Origin: Hirsutella rhossiliensis
Lineage: Eukaryota > Ascomycota > Sordariomycetes > Hypocreales > Ophiocordycipitaceae
Assembly: GCF_020360975.1 (NCBI RefSeq)
Contig: NW_025408670.1
Span: 5,332,001 to 5,396,000, forward strand
Direction of reading: 5' to 3'
DNA length: 64,000 bases
Of this stretch, positions 34,046-45,566 are shown one piece after another (position 1 is the stretch's first letter; every line of letters starts with the position of its first letter). The notes below the pieces were generated by a model that saw only the letters and a program-made list of their open reading frames with translations, was not told the DNA's origin and did not search any database. The position numbers and the translations under genes were made by a program.

Positions 34046-35623
34046 ATGGGCGCTCTCCTGTCTCTGCCGCTGCTCGCGGTGCCGACCATGGGCACGGTGA
34101 GCTGATCATGTATGCCTTGTCGTACTGAACCCTTTTCTCATCCTACTTCGCAGGCCATGTCTTTCGCCGCCAGCTGCTGTGGAGCGGCAACATGCTCCAT
34201 GGTCTGCAGCGCGTGTGGCAAGTGCGGCAACAGGTACGACAGACGGCCCTGGAAGTTCTTGAGCATCAAGGGCCATGTATTTCCGAGCCTCGGGCCGCTT
34301 TTTGCTAACTGTAGGTGCAGCGTCGCCACCCGCATCGCCTACGCCCTCCTCCTCCTCGTCAACTCCATCCTCGCCTGGATAATGCTCACCCCGTGGGCCA
34401 TCGAGAAGCTCCAACACCTCACCTTTGATTACGTCAAGATAAACTGCCCAACAGGCCAATGCTACGGCTGGCTGGCCGTACACAGGATCAACTTTGCCCT
34501 CGGTCTCTTGCATCTGCTCCTCGGCGCCTTGCTTTTCGGCGTTGGCTCCTCCAAGAGCCCGCGCGCCGCCATTCAGAATGGCTATTGGGGCCCAAAGATC
34601 ATCGCATGGCTGGCCCTCATCGTCGCGGCCTTTCTTATCCCCGACAGGTTTTTCATGTTCTACGGCAATTACGTGTCTTTCCTTTGCGCCATGCTCTTCC
34701 TCATACTGGGCCTCATCCTCCTCGTCGACCTTGCACACACCTGGGCCGAATACTGTCTGACGCAGATTGAAGACAGAGACTCCAGGGTCTGGCGCTTCAT
34801 TCTCATCGGCTCCACCCTGAGCATGTACCTGGCCTCGATCGCCATGACGGTTGTCCAGTACGTCTTCTTTGCCAGGGGCAGCTGCTCCATGAACCAGGCC
34901 GTCATCACCATCAACATGCTGCTTTGGCTGGCCATCTCCGTCATCTCGGTCAACCCGACGGTCCAGGAATACAATCCCCGGGCTGGTCTCGCCCAAGCGG
35001 CAATGGTTGCTGTCTACTGCACTTACCTTACCATGTCGGCGGTATCGATGGAGCCTGATGACAAGCAATGCAACCCCTTGATACGTGCCCAGGGAACGAG
35101 GACAACCTCTGTCATCCTCGGCGCAATCGTGACGATGCTGACAGTCGCCTACACCACAACGCGCGCCGCCTCGCAAAGCCTGGGTCTCGGGTCTTCCAAC
35201 TCTATCCGACTTCCCGACGACGACGACGAGCATGGCCTCGTCACGCAACAGCCCAGCGCTCGCCGCGAGATGCGAGCCGAGGCTCTGCGTCGGGCCGTCG
35301 AGGAAGGCAGTCTACCCGCCGATGCCCTGTTGTCGGACGCTGAGAGCGATGCTGGCGGCGACAGCTCACACGACGACGAGCAGTTTCGCACTCAGTACAA
35401 CTACACCATGTTCCACGTCATATTTTTCCTTGCCACTGCCTGGGTGTCTACTCTGCTCACGCTCAACTTCGAGGAATCCATCAAGGATAAGGACTTTGCC
35501 ACAGTTGGCCGAACCTACGCCGCGACCTGGGTCAAGGTTGTGAGCGCTTGGATGTGCCATGGCCTGTACATCTGGACTCTGACAGCGCCTGTCTTGCTAC
35601 CAGATCGTTTCGACCTGTCATAG
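34046..35623 (+). CDS. TMS1: SERINC/TMS1 family membrane protein
   Basis: Multi-span endomembrane protein of the SERINC family, named for serine incorporation into lipids; more recent work on animal members points to lipid scrambling. Three exons (34,046-34,096, 34,154-34,233, 34,321-35,623) give 477 aa. Exon 1 codes MGALLSLPLLAVPTMGT and joins AMSFAASCCGAATCS, the conserved N terminus. The second intron (87 nt) is a multiple of three without a stop, so the genomic frame reads through it; homology (CGNSVATRIAYALLLLVNS) shows it is removed. About ten TM helices follow, with CPTGQCYGWLAVHRINFALGL, IPDRFFMFYGNY, EYNPRAGLAQAA and a late acidic loop (about 380-410) before the last two helices. Divergent from the MFS gene. 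Confidence 0.93.
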
Positions 35624-36401
35624 CTACTCACCGTACATTAAAGCTAGCAACCTTTGCTTGAATCGCGCATTTTCGCTTGATTTGTTTCCCTCGCCGTAAA
35701 GTGCCTCCAAGGTCTGCTTGCTAATTTGGCGTGTCAAACGTCTATAACCTTATCTCCGAAAGAGTCAAGTCACGCAGCGTTCCTTGAACTCCCTGCAACG
35801 CCCCAACAAGTAAGAGGACGCCGGGCTCCCGCTGCCTTAAGTCTGTTTGAAGAGGCCCTGGACACTGCAACTAGTCCCGAAGAGCCGCGATGTCTCACTC
35901 GTTTTCAGACCGCTGACTGCATTTGGTTGAGCCTAGGGCCATCTTTCAAGGCATCGTAGCCGCACTAGTCTCGGGCAACCTCAAAGGTTGAAGTTACGAT
36001 AGGCCTTGGGCTCCAGCTTCATGGTCCTTTTCTTACCCACGGAGACAAGTCTACCTTTGCCATCATTCCCTGCTTCATAGACTGTCCGTTCTCAAGAGTC
36101 GATGTCCTAATCTCCGCCTCGACTCCAGAGCATCCGAGTCTCGATTAGAGCACCTCGACACTTGACACAACGTGGAAAGGAGCACAATTCCCCGGCACGG
36201 GTCGTGGTGTCCTTAACATCGGTGTTGCGCCAGGGCATCTGGCGTGGAGACATTGTGATGCATTGCTGCGACGCACCACGGTCGTCTGCAATCAGTGCTG
36301 GACATCAAGTGGTGTTTCTCCCAACTCCTTGGCGGCACCCTTGGCGTGTAGGCCATCGAGCGTCACGGTCACGGCACCGGCTTGAACAAGCTGACATAAA
36401 A
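35624..36401. other. Convergent 3' spacer between TMS1 and cystathionine beta-lyase
   Basis: About 780 bp between convergent stop codons, of normal composition. I see no conserved protein, tRNA or repeat. Short frames in it have no recognisable product. A plus-strand frame that starts here and runs under the next gene (to 36,722) is its antisense shadow. Confidence 0.45.
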
Positions 36402-37745
36402 TTAGCCATGGGAGCCGTAACCGTATGCAGTCACGTGGAGGGAACGGGGTACGGGATCGGCGACAAAGGCAGGTCTGTTACCCACCGCGCGGGAGAGGTC
36501 CTCAATGAGGTCGTTCACGTCTTCGATGCCGACGCACAACCGGATGATGTCCTCGGGCATCTGCCGCTCTCTCCTCGTTTTAGCGTCTATACTTGCATGG
36601 CTCATCTGGCACGGCATGCTAATGAGGCTGTTGACGCAACCGAAGCTAACGCTGATGGACCACAGACGGGCCGCTTCAACAATGCGCCCCGAGACTGTTG
36701 GATCACCAGTCTCAAACGATAGGACAGCACCGGCTCCCCGGGCCATGGACCAATGTAAGTCGTACTGTGGGTGGGATTTGAGGCCAGGGTACCGCACCCG
36801 AAACCCGCGAGACTCGAGAAAGTCGGCAATGGCCTGGGCATTGGTCTGCTGCTTCTCCATTCGAATGCCAAGAGTCTTTACACCCCTCATGAGAAGAAAG
36901 GAGTCGTTGGGCGAGAGACCGCAGCCGGTGGAGTTGATGGTAAAAAAGAGCTTGTCTCCGATGGAAGCGTCGTTGCATGCAATGACGCCGGCCATGATGT
37001 CGTGGTGACCAGAGAGATACTTGGTCCCCGACTCGTAGACAATATCGGCTCCTAGGTCGAGTGGGTTGCAGAGCATGGGCGAGAGCATGGTGTTGTCGAC
37101 GACGATCAGAGCCTTGGGGTTGGACTCGTGGGCCATGCGGGCAATGGACAAGAGGTCTACAATCTTGATGAGAGGATTGGTAGGTGTCTCGAGGAGTACC
37201 ATGGCGGTCTTGCTCGAGAGGCATTGGCTGACGGCGCTTGTGCTGGTAGTATCAACATGATGGACCGCAATGCCCTGGTTGGTGGCCATATAGGTCAGGA
37301 GGCGATGGGTGCCGCCGTAGAGATCGTCGCCAGTAATGACTTGGTCGCCCGGCCGAAGCAGGCGGGTGATGACGTCGAGGGCGCCCATGCCGGAGCTGAC
37401 GGCCAGCGCGCGGTTGGCGTTCATGACCTTGGCAAGATGCCTCTCCAAGTGGGTCCGTGTTGGGTTTCCAGACCGCGTGTAGTCGTATTCCTGCTGGCCG
37501 CCGCTGGCCGAAGTTTGCTTGAACGTGGCCGACTGGTAGATTGGAATGCTCGAGGCGCCGTACTGGTCCTTGGCCTCGGTGTATACTAGCTCGGTCGCGA
37601 GGGCATATCGCCGGCGGCCGTTGCGCGGACTCGAGGGCGCCGGGGACGGGGGAAATTGGTGGCCATCGAGGTCGACTCGCTTCAGCGGATTGGCGCCAGT
37701 GCTGCTTGCCGAGGCGGCGCCATTGGAGGAAGACTGTGCTGTCAT
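36402..37745 (-). CDS. STR3: Cystathionine beta-lyase (PLP enzyme, methionine synthesis)
   Basis: Cys/Met-metabolism PLP enzyme splitting cystathionine into homocysteine, pyruvate and ammonia; A. nidulans metG and N. crassa met-2 are the counterparts. Intronless, 447 aa from the ATG at 37,745 (MTAQSSSNG). The frame is open upstream to an ATG at 37,907, which would add 54 residues; the shorter start fits the usual 440-460 aa, but a longer isoform is possible. Signature residues: YDYTRSGNPTRTHLERHLA, SSGMGALDVI (phosphate-binding), the PLP-pairing Asp in VVDNTM (about 217) and the Schiff-base Lys in ESGTKYLSGHHDIMAGV (about 242). The beta-lyase rather than gamma-synthase/lyase assignment rests on overall resemblance (SVSFGCVNSLISMPC.MSHASI). 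The unusual Ala/Ser-rich N terminus is weakly conserved. Confidence 0.9.
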   Translation of the reverse strand: MTAQSSSNGAASASSTGANPLKRVDLDGHQFPPSPAPSSPRNGRRRYALATELVYTEAKDQYGASSIPIYQSATFKQTSASGGQQEYDYTRSGNPTRTHLERHLAKVMNANRALAVSSGMGALDVITRLLRPGDQVITGDDLYGGTHRLLTYMATNQGIAVHHVDTTSTSAVSQCLSSKTAMVLLETPTNPLIKIVDLLSIARMAHESNPKALIVVDNTMLSPMLCNPLDLGADIVYESGTKYLSGHHDIMAGVIACNDASIGDKLFFTINSTGCGLSPNDSFLLMRGVKTLGIRMEKQQTNAQAIADFLESRGFRVRYPGLKSHPQYDLHWSMARGAGAVLSFETGDPTVSGRIVEAARLWSISVSFGCVNSLISMPCQMSHASIDAKTRRERQMPEDIIRLCVGIEDVNDLIEDLSRAVGNRPAFVADPVPRSLHVTAYGYGSHG

Positions 37746-38253
37746 GGTACTTGATACTGTAACAAAGCAACTCCGGGGGTGCGAGTCGCCGTGGGTGAGA
37801 GATTGGCGAGAGAGGTTGAGCAATCTTTGCAAAGCAGGTAAGGTGTTGGGAGGGGCTTGAGGACCTTGGGTGGTCCGTTCCTCATCGCAAGGTGGTGACA
37901 CAAGCAACGTGACTAAACTACGGGCCTACGTTAAAGCGCATTGAAGAGGGCAGGTAGGTAGGTTAGCAAGCAAAGGGTGGTCAATCTTTTTACCTCATTC
38001 ATAAAACAAGAAGGCTGATTTGCTTCCATAAAATATCTTCGAGAAACAGACATGAAATATATTCTACTGCATCAGGAAATCAGGCTTTAACACCGATTTA
38101 AAGGCGTATGATGCTTGGCTTGGGCAACGAATGGACGATATATAACGCTTTGCTCTTAAAGCACCTAATATATCATATGAGGTGGCAAGGCCCCAAATGA
38201 AGTATACAAATTGTTATTTGCATGGTACCAACGGCGCACTACGCGCAGCCTCT
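37746..38253. other. Spacer between MSP1 3' end and cystathionine beta-lyase 5' end
   Basis: About 500 bp between two minus-strand genes. The part next to MSP1 (37,980-38,250) is AT-rich with normal CpA/TpG, hence likely 3' untranslated rather than RIP DNA. The part next to the lyase contains a possible leader intron acceptor (TTGTTACAG) just before its ATG and a GGTAGGTAGG run at about 37,953. No gene supported. Confidence 0.4.
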
Positions 38254-39702
38254 CTACAGGCGGTCCCTAGCGACGGGGTTGTCTGCGTCTTCATTCTCAT
38301 GCTCATAAGTTTTACCGCCAAACTGTGAGTCGCCATTGCTTTTTGCGGGGCCAGCATCGGGGGCTTGTCCGCCTCGTCGCCCAAAGAAGTCTTCCGTTCT
38401 GATGCCGCGAAACTGGCCGGGATCTACAGCTGTCATGTGCCTCCTCTCTCCTTTGTGTTCCCGCATGTATTCTCGCACTGGGGCCATGGCAGCCTCACGA
38501 CAGGCTTCCTTGATGTCACTACCGGACATGCCCGCAGTGATGTTCGACACGTAATCAAGGTCGAAGTGACGCGGATCCGTCTTCGTGTCCTGGAGGACAA
38601 GTTGCAGAATTCTCCGCCGTTGCTGCAGGCCAGGTAACGGAACAGGGAACTTCTTGGGCATGCGCCGCAGAATCGCCTCATCTATGTCGTGGATGCGATT
38701 GGTCGCTCCCAGAACGACAATCCGTGCTGGCATGCCCGACGAGTTTGCAGACGTTAGTCCATCCCATAATGTCATAAATCTGTTCCTCTGTTAGCTTCGC
38801 TCAGTCAAGGTGCCGTCGGCTTCGGCTACTTGTTCACGGCGCCTTACTCGGCCTTGACCATCCCGCTGGCCTCATGCTCGCCGCTTCTTCGTGTCCCCAA
38901 AACTGCGTCGATCTCGTCAATGAAGATGATGGCAGGTTGCATCTTTCGAGCGAGCGAGAACACAGCTCGTACAATCTTATTGGAATCGCCGTACCACTTC
39001 TCAGTCATGGTTGAAATATGAAGGTTGATGAACGATGCGCCGCTCTCATGAGCCACGGCCTTTGCCAGCATCGTCTTGCCACATCCCGGTGGTCCGAAAA
39101 GCAGCACACCTGATGGAGCCGAGAGTAGCGGTGCAGCATGCGAGTAGAGATGAGGCATTGTAAGAGGGTAGATGACAGATTCCTTCAGTTCTTCGATTAT
39201 CATGTCCAACCCGCCAATGTCTAGCCAAGTGATCAGCGCAACGTATTCAGAAAAGGACGACAGTCTTGCCGGATCAAAACACGGGGAGATAAGACTCACC
39301 GTCGAACCCCACGTGTATATCTTCTGGTGCAATCATCTCCAGTGCGATCAAGTTTTCGTACTCGTTCAGAACCAGGTCATCGACGGATGGGCCATCCCTG
39401 GATGCGCCGTTCTCGCCCGCCTCATCATCGGCGATCCTCCTATGGCGATTCAGTCGCTCCAAGTGAGCCTTTGCTTGGCGTCGAGCCTGCTCGTGCTTTT
39501 CTTTATCTGGATCGGCGAGATTGCTGAGAATGGGGTTTAAGAAGTTTCGTGCAACGTAGAGGCCAGCTGTCATCTGAGTAGCCTGTGGCGTCAGCGCAGG
39601 CGAAGCGTATTGATGAGCGACAGGTGTATCGAAGCCTCATACCATGCCGGCAAAAAGCAGGAGGTCCATTGCGACATCGCCGAGCTTTCGTCTCTCGCCC
39701 AT
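38254..39702 (-). CDS. MSP1: Outer mitochondrial membrane AAA ATPase MSP1
   Basis: Membrane-anchored AAA hexamer (ATAD1 family) that extracts mislocalised tail-anchored proteins and stalled precursors from mitochondria and peroxisomes. Four exons (39,702-39,643, 39,582-39,300, 39,220-38,848, 38,779-38,254) give 413 aa. The N-terminal TM is at about 12-35 ([24 protein letters not shown]). The linker domain runs to VGFDDIGGLDM, and the AAA core has Walker A GPPGCGKT (157-164), Walker [10 protein letters not shown] (about 212-220), pore loop EKWYGDSNK and sensor-1 GATNR. The exon 3/4 joint restores [12 protein letters not shown], a family hallmark. An in-frame ATG at 39,744 would add 14 residues (MPEQSAAW...); I prefer 39,702 by homology. 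Shares a promoter region with PCS1. Confidence 0.93.
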
Positions 39703-39744
39703 CCCGAGGGCCCAGCGCAGCCAGGCGGCTGACTGCTCGGGCAT

Positions 39745-40355
39745 GAAGTGGCAGATTGCCCAGAATCTTCCCGCCTATGGCCGAATCTGAGATCGCCAGG
39801 TAGCTTCGAGTTCGAAAGGTTCGAGGGCTCGAGGTCTTGATCCAGAGGAAAGTCGCTAGCTGTTGCTGTCGCAACAAAAGACGCGATTGAAGAAAAGCAA
39901 CGACGTTGTGTCGATGCCGTGGTGGAAGATTGATGTTGTACAGATATGTTCAAATATCACCTTGCAAGCAAAGTCGCTGACGAGCCTTGCACACAGTGAC
40001 GTGTAATTACGCAGTACCAAGCTTCTGTACAGAGTACCTAGGTACGTACTTGTAATATTTTTCCAAGCGGCTTACTAAAGATTTCGGGATGCATGTGCCT
40101 CGGTACTTGTGTCTAAGCGCCGATAGCTTCCAGGTTGTTTACATTTAACCGAAACGGAAATATGTGTATCCCCCCGCCCTCTCTCCCCTACCCGGATTGC
40201 CTTGCTAGATCTGAGTACAGTATTCCGCCCGCTCTCTCGGCCTTCACCCGCACAGCTTGGTATCGCTCAGTCCATGACTGCTTGGACCTCTCTCCCTTGC
40301 TTGGCGACTCTTGAGTTTTCAGATACACCGCCCGTCTTCTTTCTCGTGGCTCGCT
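39745..40355. promoter_or_regulatory. Divergent intergenic region MSP1 / PCS1
   Basis: About 610 bp between the start codons of MSP1 (minus) and PCS1 (plus). It carries CTGTACAGAGTACCTAGGTACGTAC at about 40,026-40,050, joining the TACTGTA-like and CCTAGGTA words, and GAGTACAGTA near 40,213. No gene is supported; open frames seen here are in untranslated leaders. Confidence 0.45.
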
Positions 40356-41834
40356 ATGGTGCCACAAGTCAAAGCAGCCAGCAGCTTGCTCGGCCCGGAG
40401 GCAGATCTTGATGACTTGAACTGTGGTTCGGTGGAACCTAAGCCTTTGACGACAAGAAAGAGGGCAAGAGGACGACCGCACGGCGCCAGCAACAGAGTCA
40501 CAAAGCCCACATCAAAAACGACCAGTGTATCCAGAAAGAAGGCCGAGTCGGTTGTTTCAACGTCAGCAAGGCAAATCTTGGCTGAACAAGGTCAGGGCGC
40601 TGCTCCTCTGGATTCCGGGGAAAAGTCACTCTATTATGACACCACGGGCACACGAGCAGGCGACAGCAGGGCCGACGTTCACTCGGCAAAGACCAGCCAT
40701 GTGCGGTCGAGGCCATCAGGGAACCCCAACAAGTTGAAAGCTGGCGGATCAGTCGTCCCTGAGCCCGCTTTAAAGCTAGATGGCTATCCGACAATCGTGG
40801 AGATTCCGGAGACCCAAGAAATAGATACCTTACGACTCGATGAAAGCGGAGATGGACCTGCAGTATTTGACGAGCTCTTAACAGCGGATTTCGGAGCAAA
40901 CTCGGAAGATGCGTCCCCCGGAAATGGCCTGGATAATATCTCGGTCCGGAGACGCTTGGGAGATCTCACTAAAAGGTACGAAAATCTGGAAATGCGACAT
41001 CGCGATCTCCGGGAAGTGGGCGTGAAGGCAGCGGAGCGCAACTTCGACCGCTTGAGGAAGCAAGCCGAAGAAAATGTTGCGGGTAAGCGATGGTTCTTAG
41101 TCAAAGTGATATATTCTTGCAGCCGTCGCTGACATGATAATGTGAGCAGCATCGAACATGCTCATTTCGCAGCTCAAGGAAGATATCGCAGCGCAGTCGG
41201 CACTGGTCGAACAAGGCCGAGACTTGCGGCACCGACTTGAGCACAGCGAAGCCAACAGCAACAGCCTCCAAGCAGAGATTGATGGATTGATGACGGCGCT
41301 CTCCGAGGCGCGAGGCGAAATCACGACGCTGTCTGCAAAACTCGCCGCCAGCAGAAACGTCGAGGCGGGCGCCGCCGTTACAAACAGCACACGGAAGCCC
41401 GGCACAGTAGGTTGCAAAACTGGCGGGCCAGAGATGGTCCAGGTAGCACAAGCAAAGGAGGACCTTTATGGCGACCTGACGGGTCTCATCGTGAGAGGGC
41501 TGAGGCGTGGAAATGAGGAAGACTTGTTTGACTGCATCCAGACTGGCCGAAACGGAAGTAAGTGGACTCTCTCCTGCGTCTGGCAGCGTTTGGTGATGCT
41601 GACTCATGGTGCTCGACAGCTCTGCATTTCAAGCTGGCCTTGGAGCGTGGCAGCCGGACGGATAACTACGAGGACGTCCAACTGACATACAGGCCGCAGT
41701 TGGATGTGGATCGGGATTCTGACCTTATGGAGCTGCTGCCAGATTACCTGGTGGAGGAGATTACATTTCCACGGTCTCATGCGTCCAAATTTTACAGCAG
41801 GGTCATCAAGTCCTTATCAGAGCGCACGGACTAG
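40356..41834 (+). CDS. PCS1: Monopolin complex subunit Pcs1/Csm1
   Basis: Kinetochore-associated protein; Csm1/Pcs1 dimers form the V-shaped monopolin core with Lrs4/Mde4, clamping kinetochore microtubule sites and acting at rDNA. Three exons (40,356-41,082, 41,150-41,557, 41,620-41,834) give 449 aa. The N-terminal ~200 residues are basic and disordered, with an AT-hook-like KRARGRPHG patch (about 33-41). A coiled coil follows (about 210-325: RRLGDLTKRYENLEMRHRDL, then KEDIAAQSALVEQGRDLRHR). The C-terminal globular domain shows DLFDCIQTGRNGTLHFKLAL and LMELLPDYLVEEITFPRSHASKFYSRV, the signature of the family. Exon joints (NVA/ASNM and GRNG/TLHF) are set by that homology. The ATG at 40,356 is the first in frame; an upstream TTG is not a credible start. 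Confidence 0.92.
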
Positions 41835-42283
41835 TGCCATCAGGGTGTCGGTTCTGACGGATGAGCTTGGAGGGAGAGATACCCAGGCGGGACGGCGTCT
41901 TAAATTGTCCGGATATATGATTAGTTGATATACCCCCTTTTTTGCTATGCTTCTGAGCGCCAACAGTGCCTTTCGGATGATTTAAAAAGAAATCCTTAAG
42001 TTCTCAAAGCCCATCTATATACTATAAAATATCAGTTTCAGTACATGCTCTAGAAGCCGTTAAACATCTACTTTAAAGCTTACCTAAATGTCCTATATAT
42101 TAAGTATATTTGGGCCGTGACTAACCACACTCACGCAGCTCTGCGTACCAGTACTTGGTACTATTATCGATTACGTAGCGCGTACGCGTCGAGCTTTATC
42201 TTCCCCCGTGAGTTCGCGACGACCTTGCGCCAACAGGAACACCACGACGCTCGCTCCGTGTCGACACTTTCGCCCTGCTCGCC
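41835..42283. other. Spacer between PCS1 and MCD4
   Basis: About 450 bp between two tandem plus-strand genes. The first part (41,930-42,115) is AT-rich with normal CpA/TpG and is probably the PCS1 3' region. The second part, next to MCD4, holds a near-palindrome GTACCAGTACTTGGTAC at about 42,146-42,162. No gene supported. Confidence 0.4.
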
Positions 42284-45200
42284 ATGGCGGCAGTCACTCG
42301 CTTCGCCTTTCTGGCCACGGCCATTGTCTTTCATCTCGTCTACTTGCTCTCCATCTTTGACATTTACTTTGTCAGCCCCATCGTTTCCGGAATGCGACTC
42401 GTTGGCGTCGAACGTCCAGTCTCCGTGAAGCCGCCGGCCGACAGATTGGTATTGATTGTGGGTATGTCTGCGCCGGGCCGCCATACATTAGCCTCCATGG
42501 GCCTTCTCCTCCCCCTTCTCCCAATGCCGTCTTCCCACTGATCCATGGAGCCTGCAGGCGACGGACTCCGTGCGGACAAGGCGTTTCAATCGTTTCCAGA
42601 ACCTTACCCCAAGTCGGATGGCGATTTGCTACCCAGGCCTCTGGCGCCCTTTCTGCGCTCGTGCGTACTTGACCAGGGGACCTTTGGCGTTTCCCACACA
42701 CGTGTTCCCACCGAGTCTCGCCCCGGCCATGTCGCCTTGATCGCCGGCCTTTACGAAGACGTCTCTGCCGTGGCCACGGGCTGGAAGCTCAATCCAGTCA
42801 ACTTTGACAGCGTCTTCAACCGCAGTCGGCATACCTGGAGCTGGGGGAGTCCAGACATCCTGCCCATGTTTGAACGCGGCGCAGTACCGGGACGTGTCGA
42901 CGCGTACATGTACGAGCCCGAGTTTGAGGACTTCTCCAAGGACGCCACGCGGCTCGATTACTGGGTGTTCGATCGCGTCAAGGCATTTTTAGCCGAAGCT
43001 GCCTCCAACCAAACACTTAACAAGGCACTCCGACAGGACAAGAATGTCTTCTTCCTTCACCTCCTCGGACTCGACACGACCGGCCACTCTTACCGGCCCT
43101 ATTCGCGGGAGTACCTCCATAACATTCAAGTTGTGGACCAGGGGGTCAAGGAGGTGACGGAGCTCATACAGAACTTCTTTGCCGATGACAGGACCGCCTT
43201 CGTCTTCACGGCGGACCACGGCATGAGTGACTGGGGCAGCCACGGGGACGGCCACCCGGACAACACTCGTACGCCCCTCATCGCCTGGGGCTCCGGCGTC
43301 GCCCTTCCAGACCTGTATCCCGACGCTGTTGCTCCTGGTCATAATGGTTATTCGTCGGACTGGAACCTGGACCATGTGCGGAGACACGACGTTTACCAGG
43401 CCGACATCGCTGCTCTGATGTCGTATCTGATTGGCACCGAATATCCAGCCAATTCAGTGGGAAAACTGCCGCTTTCTTACTTATCCTCTGACAGCCGTGA
43501 AAAAGCTGAGGCGTTGTTTGCCAATGCGCGGAGCATCCTTGAAATGTATCGAGTCAAGGAGGTTAAGAAGAGAAACAATGAACTCCGGTTCAAGCCTTAC
43601 AAGCCCCTGAGCGACGACGGGCGCACGCCCGATCAGCACATCGCCGCCATCCGGCAGCTGGTGGTGGCTGGAAAGCACGAAGAGGCCATTGAGGAGTCCG
43701 ATGCCTTGATTGGATTGACTCTCGAAGGCCTTCGCTATCTTCAGACGTACGATTGGCTTTTCCTTCGAGCGCTCATCACCGCCGGCTACCTGGGCTGGAT
43801 GGCGTATGCCATCACCACGGTCATCGACATGTTCGTGCTGCCGGAGAAGATAGCCCCGGAGCGGAACGTCGTGAGCATGACTGCCTTTTCGTCGTTTCTC
43901 GTTGCTCTCTACGCCACGTTCTTCATTTCAAAATCTCCCATGACTTACTATGCGTATGCATTTTTCCCAGTCGTTTTCTGGGAACAGGTTTACGCCCATC
44001 GCCGCAGCCTGATGCAAACCCGTGGGGTTTTATTCGGGCATGTCACCTCGGCAGGATCTGTCGTGACAGTCATTCTGCATGGCGCTTTCTTTATTGGCAT
44101 CATTCAGTCTCTGGTCAGTCCCTCCAGCCGGCTCAAAGGCTTCGGTATCTAATAAACGCAGGCCCTAAGCTACATCCATCGGGAGATTCTGACTGGCATC
44201 TTTGTCTTGTCAGCTGCCTGGCCAGCGACGTATGGCTTGTCATTTCTTCAGTCTCACTCCTGCCTGAGCGGTGTTTGGGTCGCTCTGTGCCTGATCATGA
44301 GCGTTTTCACACTCCTTCCAGCCATGAAGGCTGAGAATCTGCCCCTGATGTTGGTGAATGATCCACGTTCCTTGCGCGGGCTGGTGACTGATTGCTCCGC
44401 AGCCTCACTGGTGGCACAGTCATGTCTGTGGTTGGACTCCTGTACTTGATTTTTGAAGACTTTGTGCTCTCAGATTTCTCGTGGGCCGGAAAGAAAGATG
44501 CCTCTCGGGGAAATTCAACGACCAGGCGCTCTCTTACTGGTATCCAGGTATGGCCCTTTTTGTTTGCCGCCGACAAGTGGCCGCGCACTGACTAGCTGGC
44601 CGCATGTAGGTTGGTCTTGTGCTGTTGGCCATGGTGGTCACACGCTCCAGCGCATTGAGCCTCCAATCCAAGCAAGGACTCCCCCCCGGCAACCAGGTTC
44701 TAGGCTGGATTGTTCTTGGTATGTACCCCTGTTGCTTCGGTGCCGGCCACATCGCCCAAGGTCTTGAATGTTATGATTTTTCGGAAGTTGACGGAGCCAC
44801 AGTCGCGTCGTTGCTCATGCCACTGACGTATCGGCTGCAACCCAACGCGCACTATATGCATCGATTGGTCGTCATCTTTCTGACTTGTGCTCCCACATTT
44901 GTCATTCTGACAATCTCATACGAGGGCCTGTTTTACGTTGCGTTTTGCCTAACGTTGCTTGTCTGGGTCCGCCTCGAGTACGCCGTGGAGATATACACCA
45001 GGAAGCGTTGTTTGAGGGTGAACGCGAGCGCACCCGAGCCGCCAACTCCCGAGCGAGGTCGGACAACTTTCCGGTCCCTGCGCCTATCTGATGCACGAGT
45101 TGCCCTCTTCTTCATGGTACTTTTGCAATCCGCCTTTTTCAGCACGGGCAACGTCGCCTCAGTTTCGTCCTTCAGCCTCGACAGCGTGTGTCGTCTGATA

Positions 45201-45566
45201 CCGATATTTGATCCCTTCTCACAGGGTGCCCTCTTGATCCTCAAGCTGATGATACCGTTCGCGTTGATATCCGCGAACCTGGGCGTCTTGAACAAGAAAC
45301 TAGGCGTGGCCCCTTCGGCCCTCTTCATGGTGGTCATGGCCGCGAGCGACATTCTAACGCTCTACTTCTTCTGGGTGGTCAAGGACGAGGGATCATGGCT
45401 GGAGATTGGCTCGACCATCAGCCATTTTGCAATTGCCAGCCTCTTATGCGTCTTTGTTGCCGGTCTGGAAGGGTTTGGTGCCCTGTTCATAGCCGGGGTT
45501 GAGGTGGAGGAGGAACCGATAGCAAGAGAGGCGTTCAGGGGGCATGCTAGTGTAGCGAGTAGCTAA
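42284..45566 (+). CDS. MCD4: GPI ethanolamine phosphate transferase 1 (MCD4/PIG-N)
   Basis: ER enzyme that adds phosphoethanolamine to the first mannose of the GPI precursor. Six exons give 979 aa: 42,284-42,461, 42,558-44,113, 44,162-44,349, 44,403-44,547, 44,610-44,718, 44,803-45,566. An N-terminal TM (about 5-30) precedes the lumenal alkaline-phosphatase-like domain: LIVGDGLRADK (metal site, about 57-67), the catalytic Thr in RVPTESRPGHVAL (about 111), LGLDTTGHSYRPYS (about 229-242) and FTADHGMSDWGSHGDGHPDN (about 276-295). Many TM helices fill residues 430-970. The joins VG/DGLRADK, IIQSL/ALSYIHRE, LPLI/LTGGTVM, TGIQ/VGLVLL and WIVLV/ASLLMP are in frame and match the family. Donors of introns 2 (GTCAGT) and 3 (GTTGGT) are weak. 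Pathway partner: BST1. Confidence 0.94.

Noticed and set aside
36162..36722. A 186-codon plus-strand open frame
   Set aside because: Antisense shadow of the cystathionine beta-lyase C terminus plus spacer; no domain.
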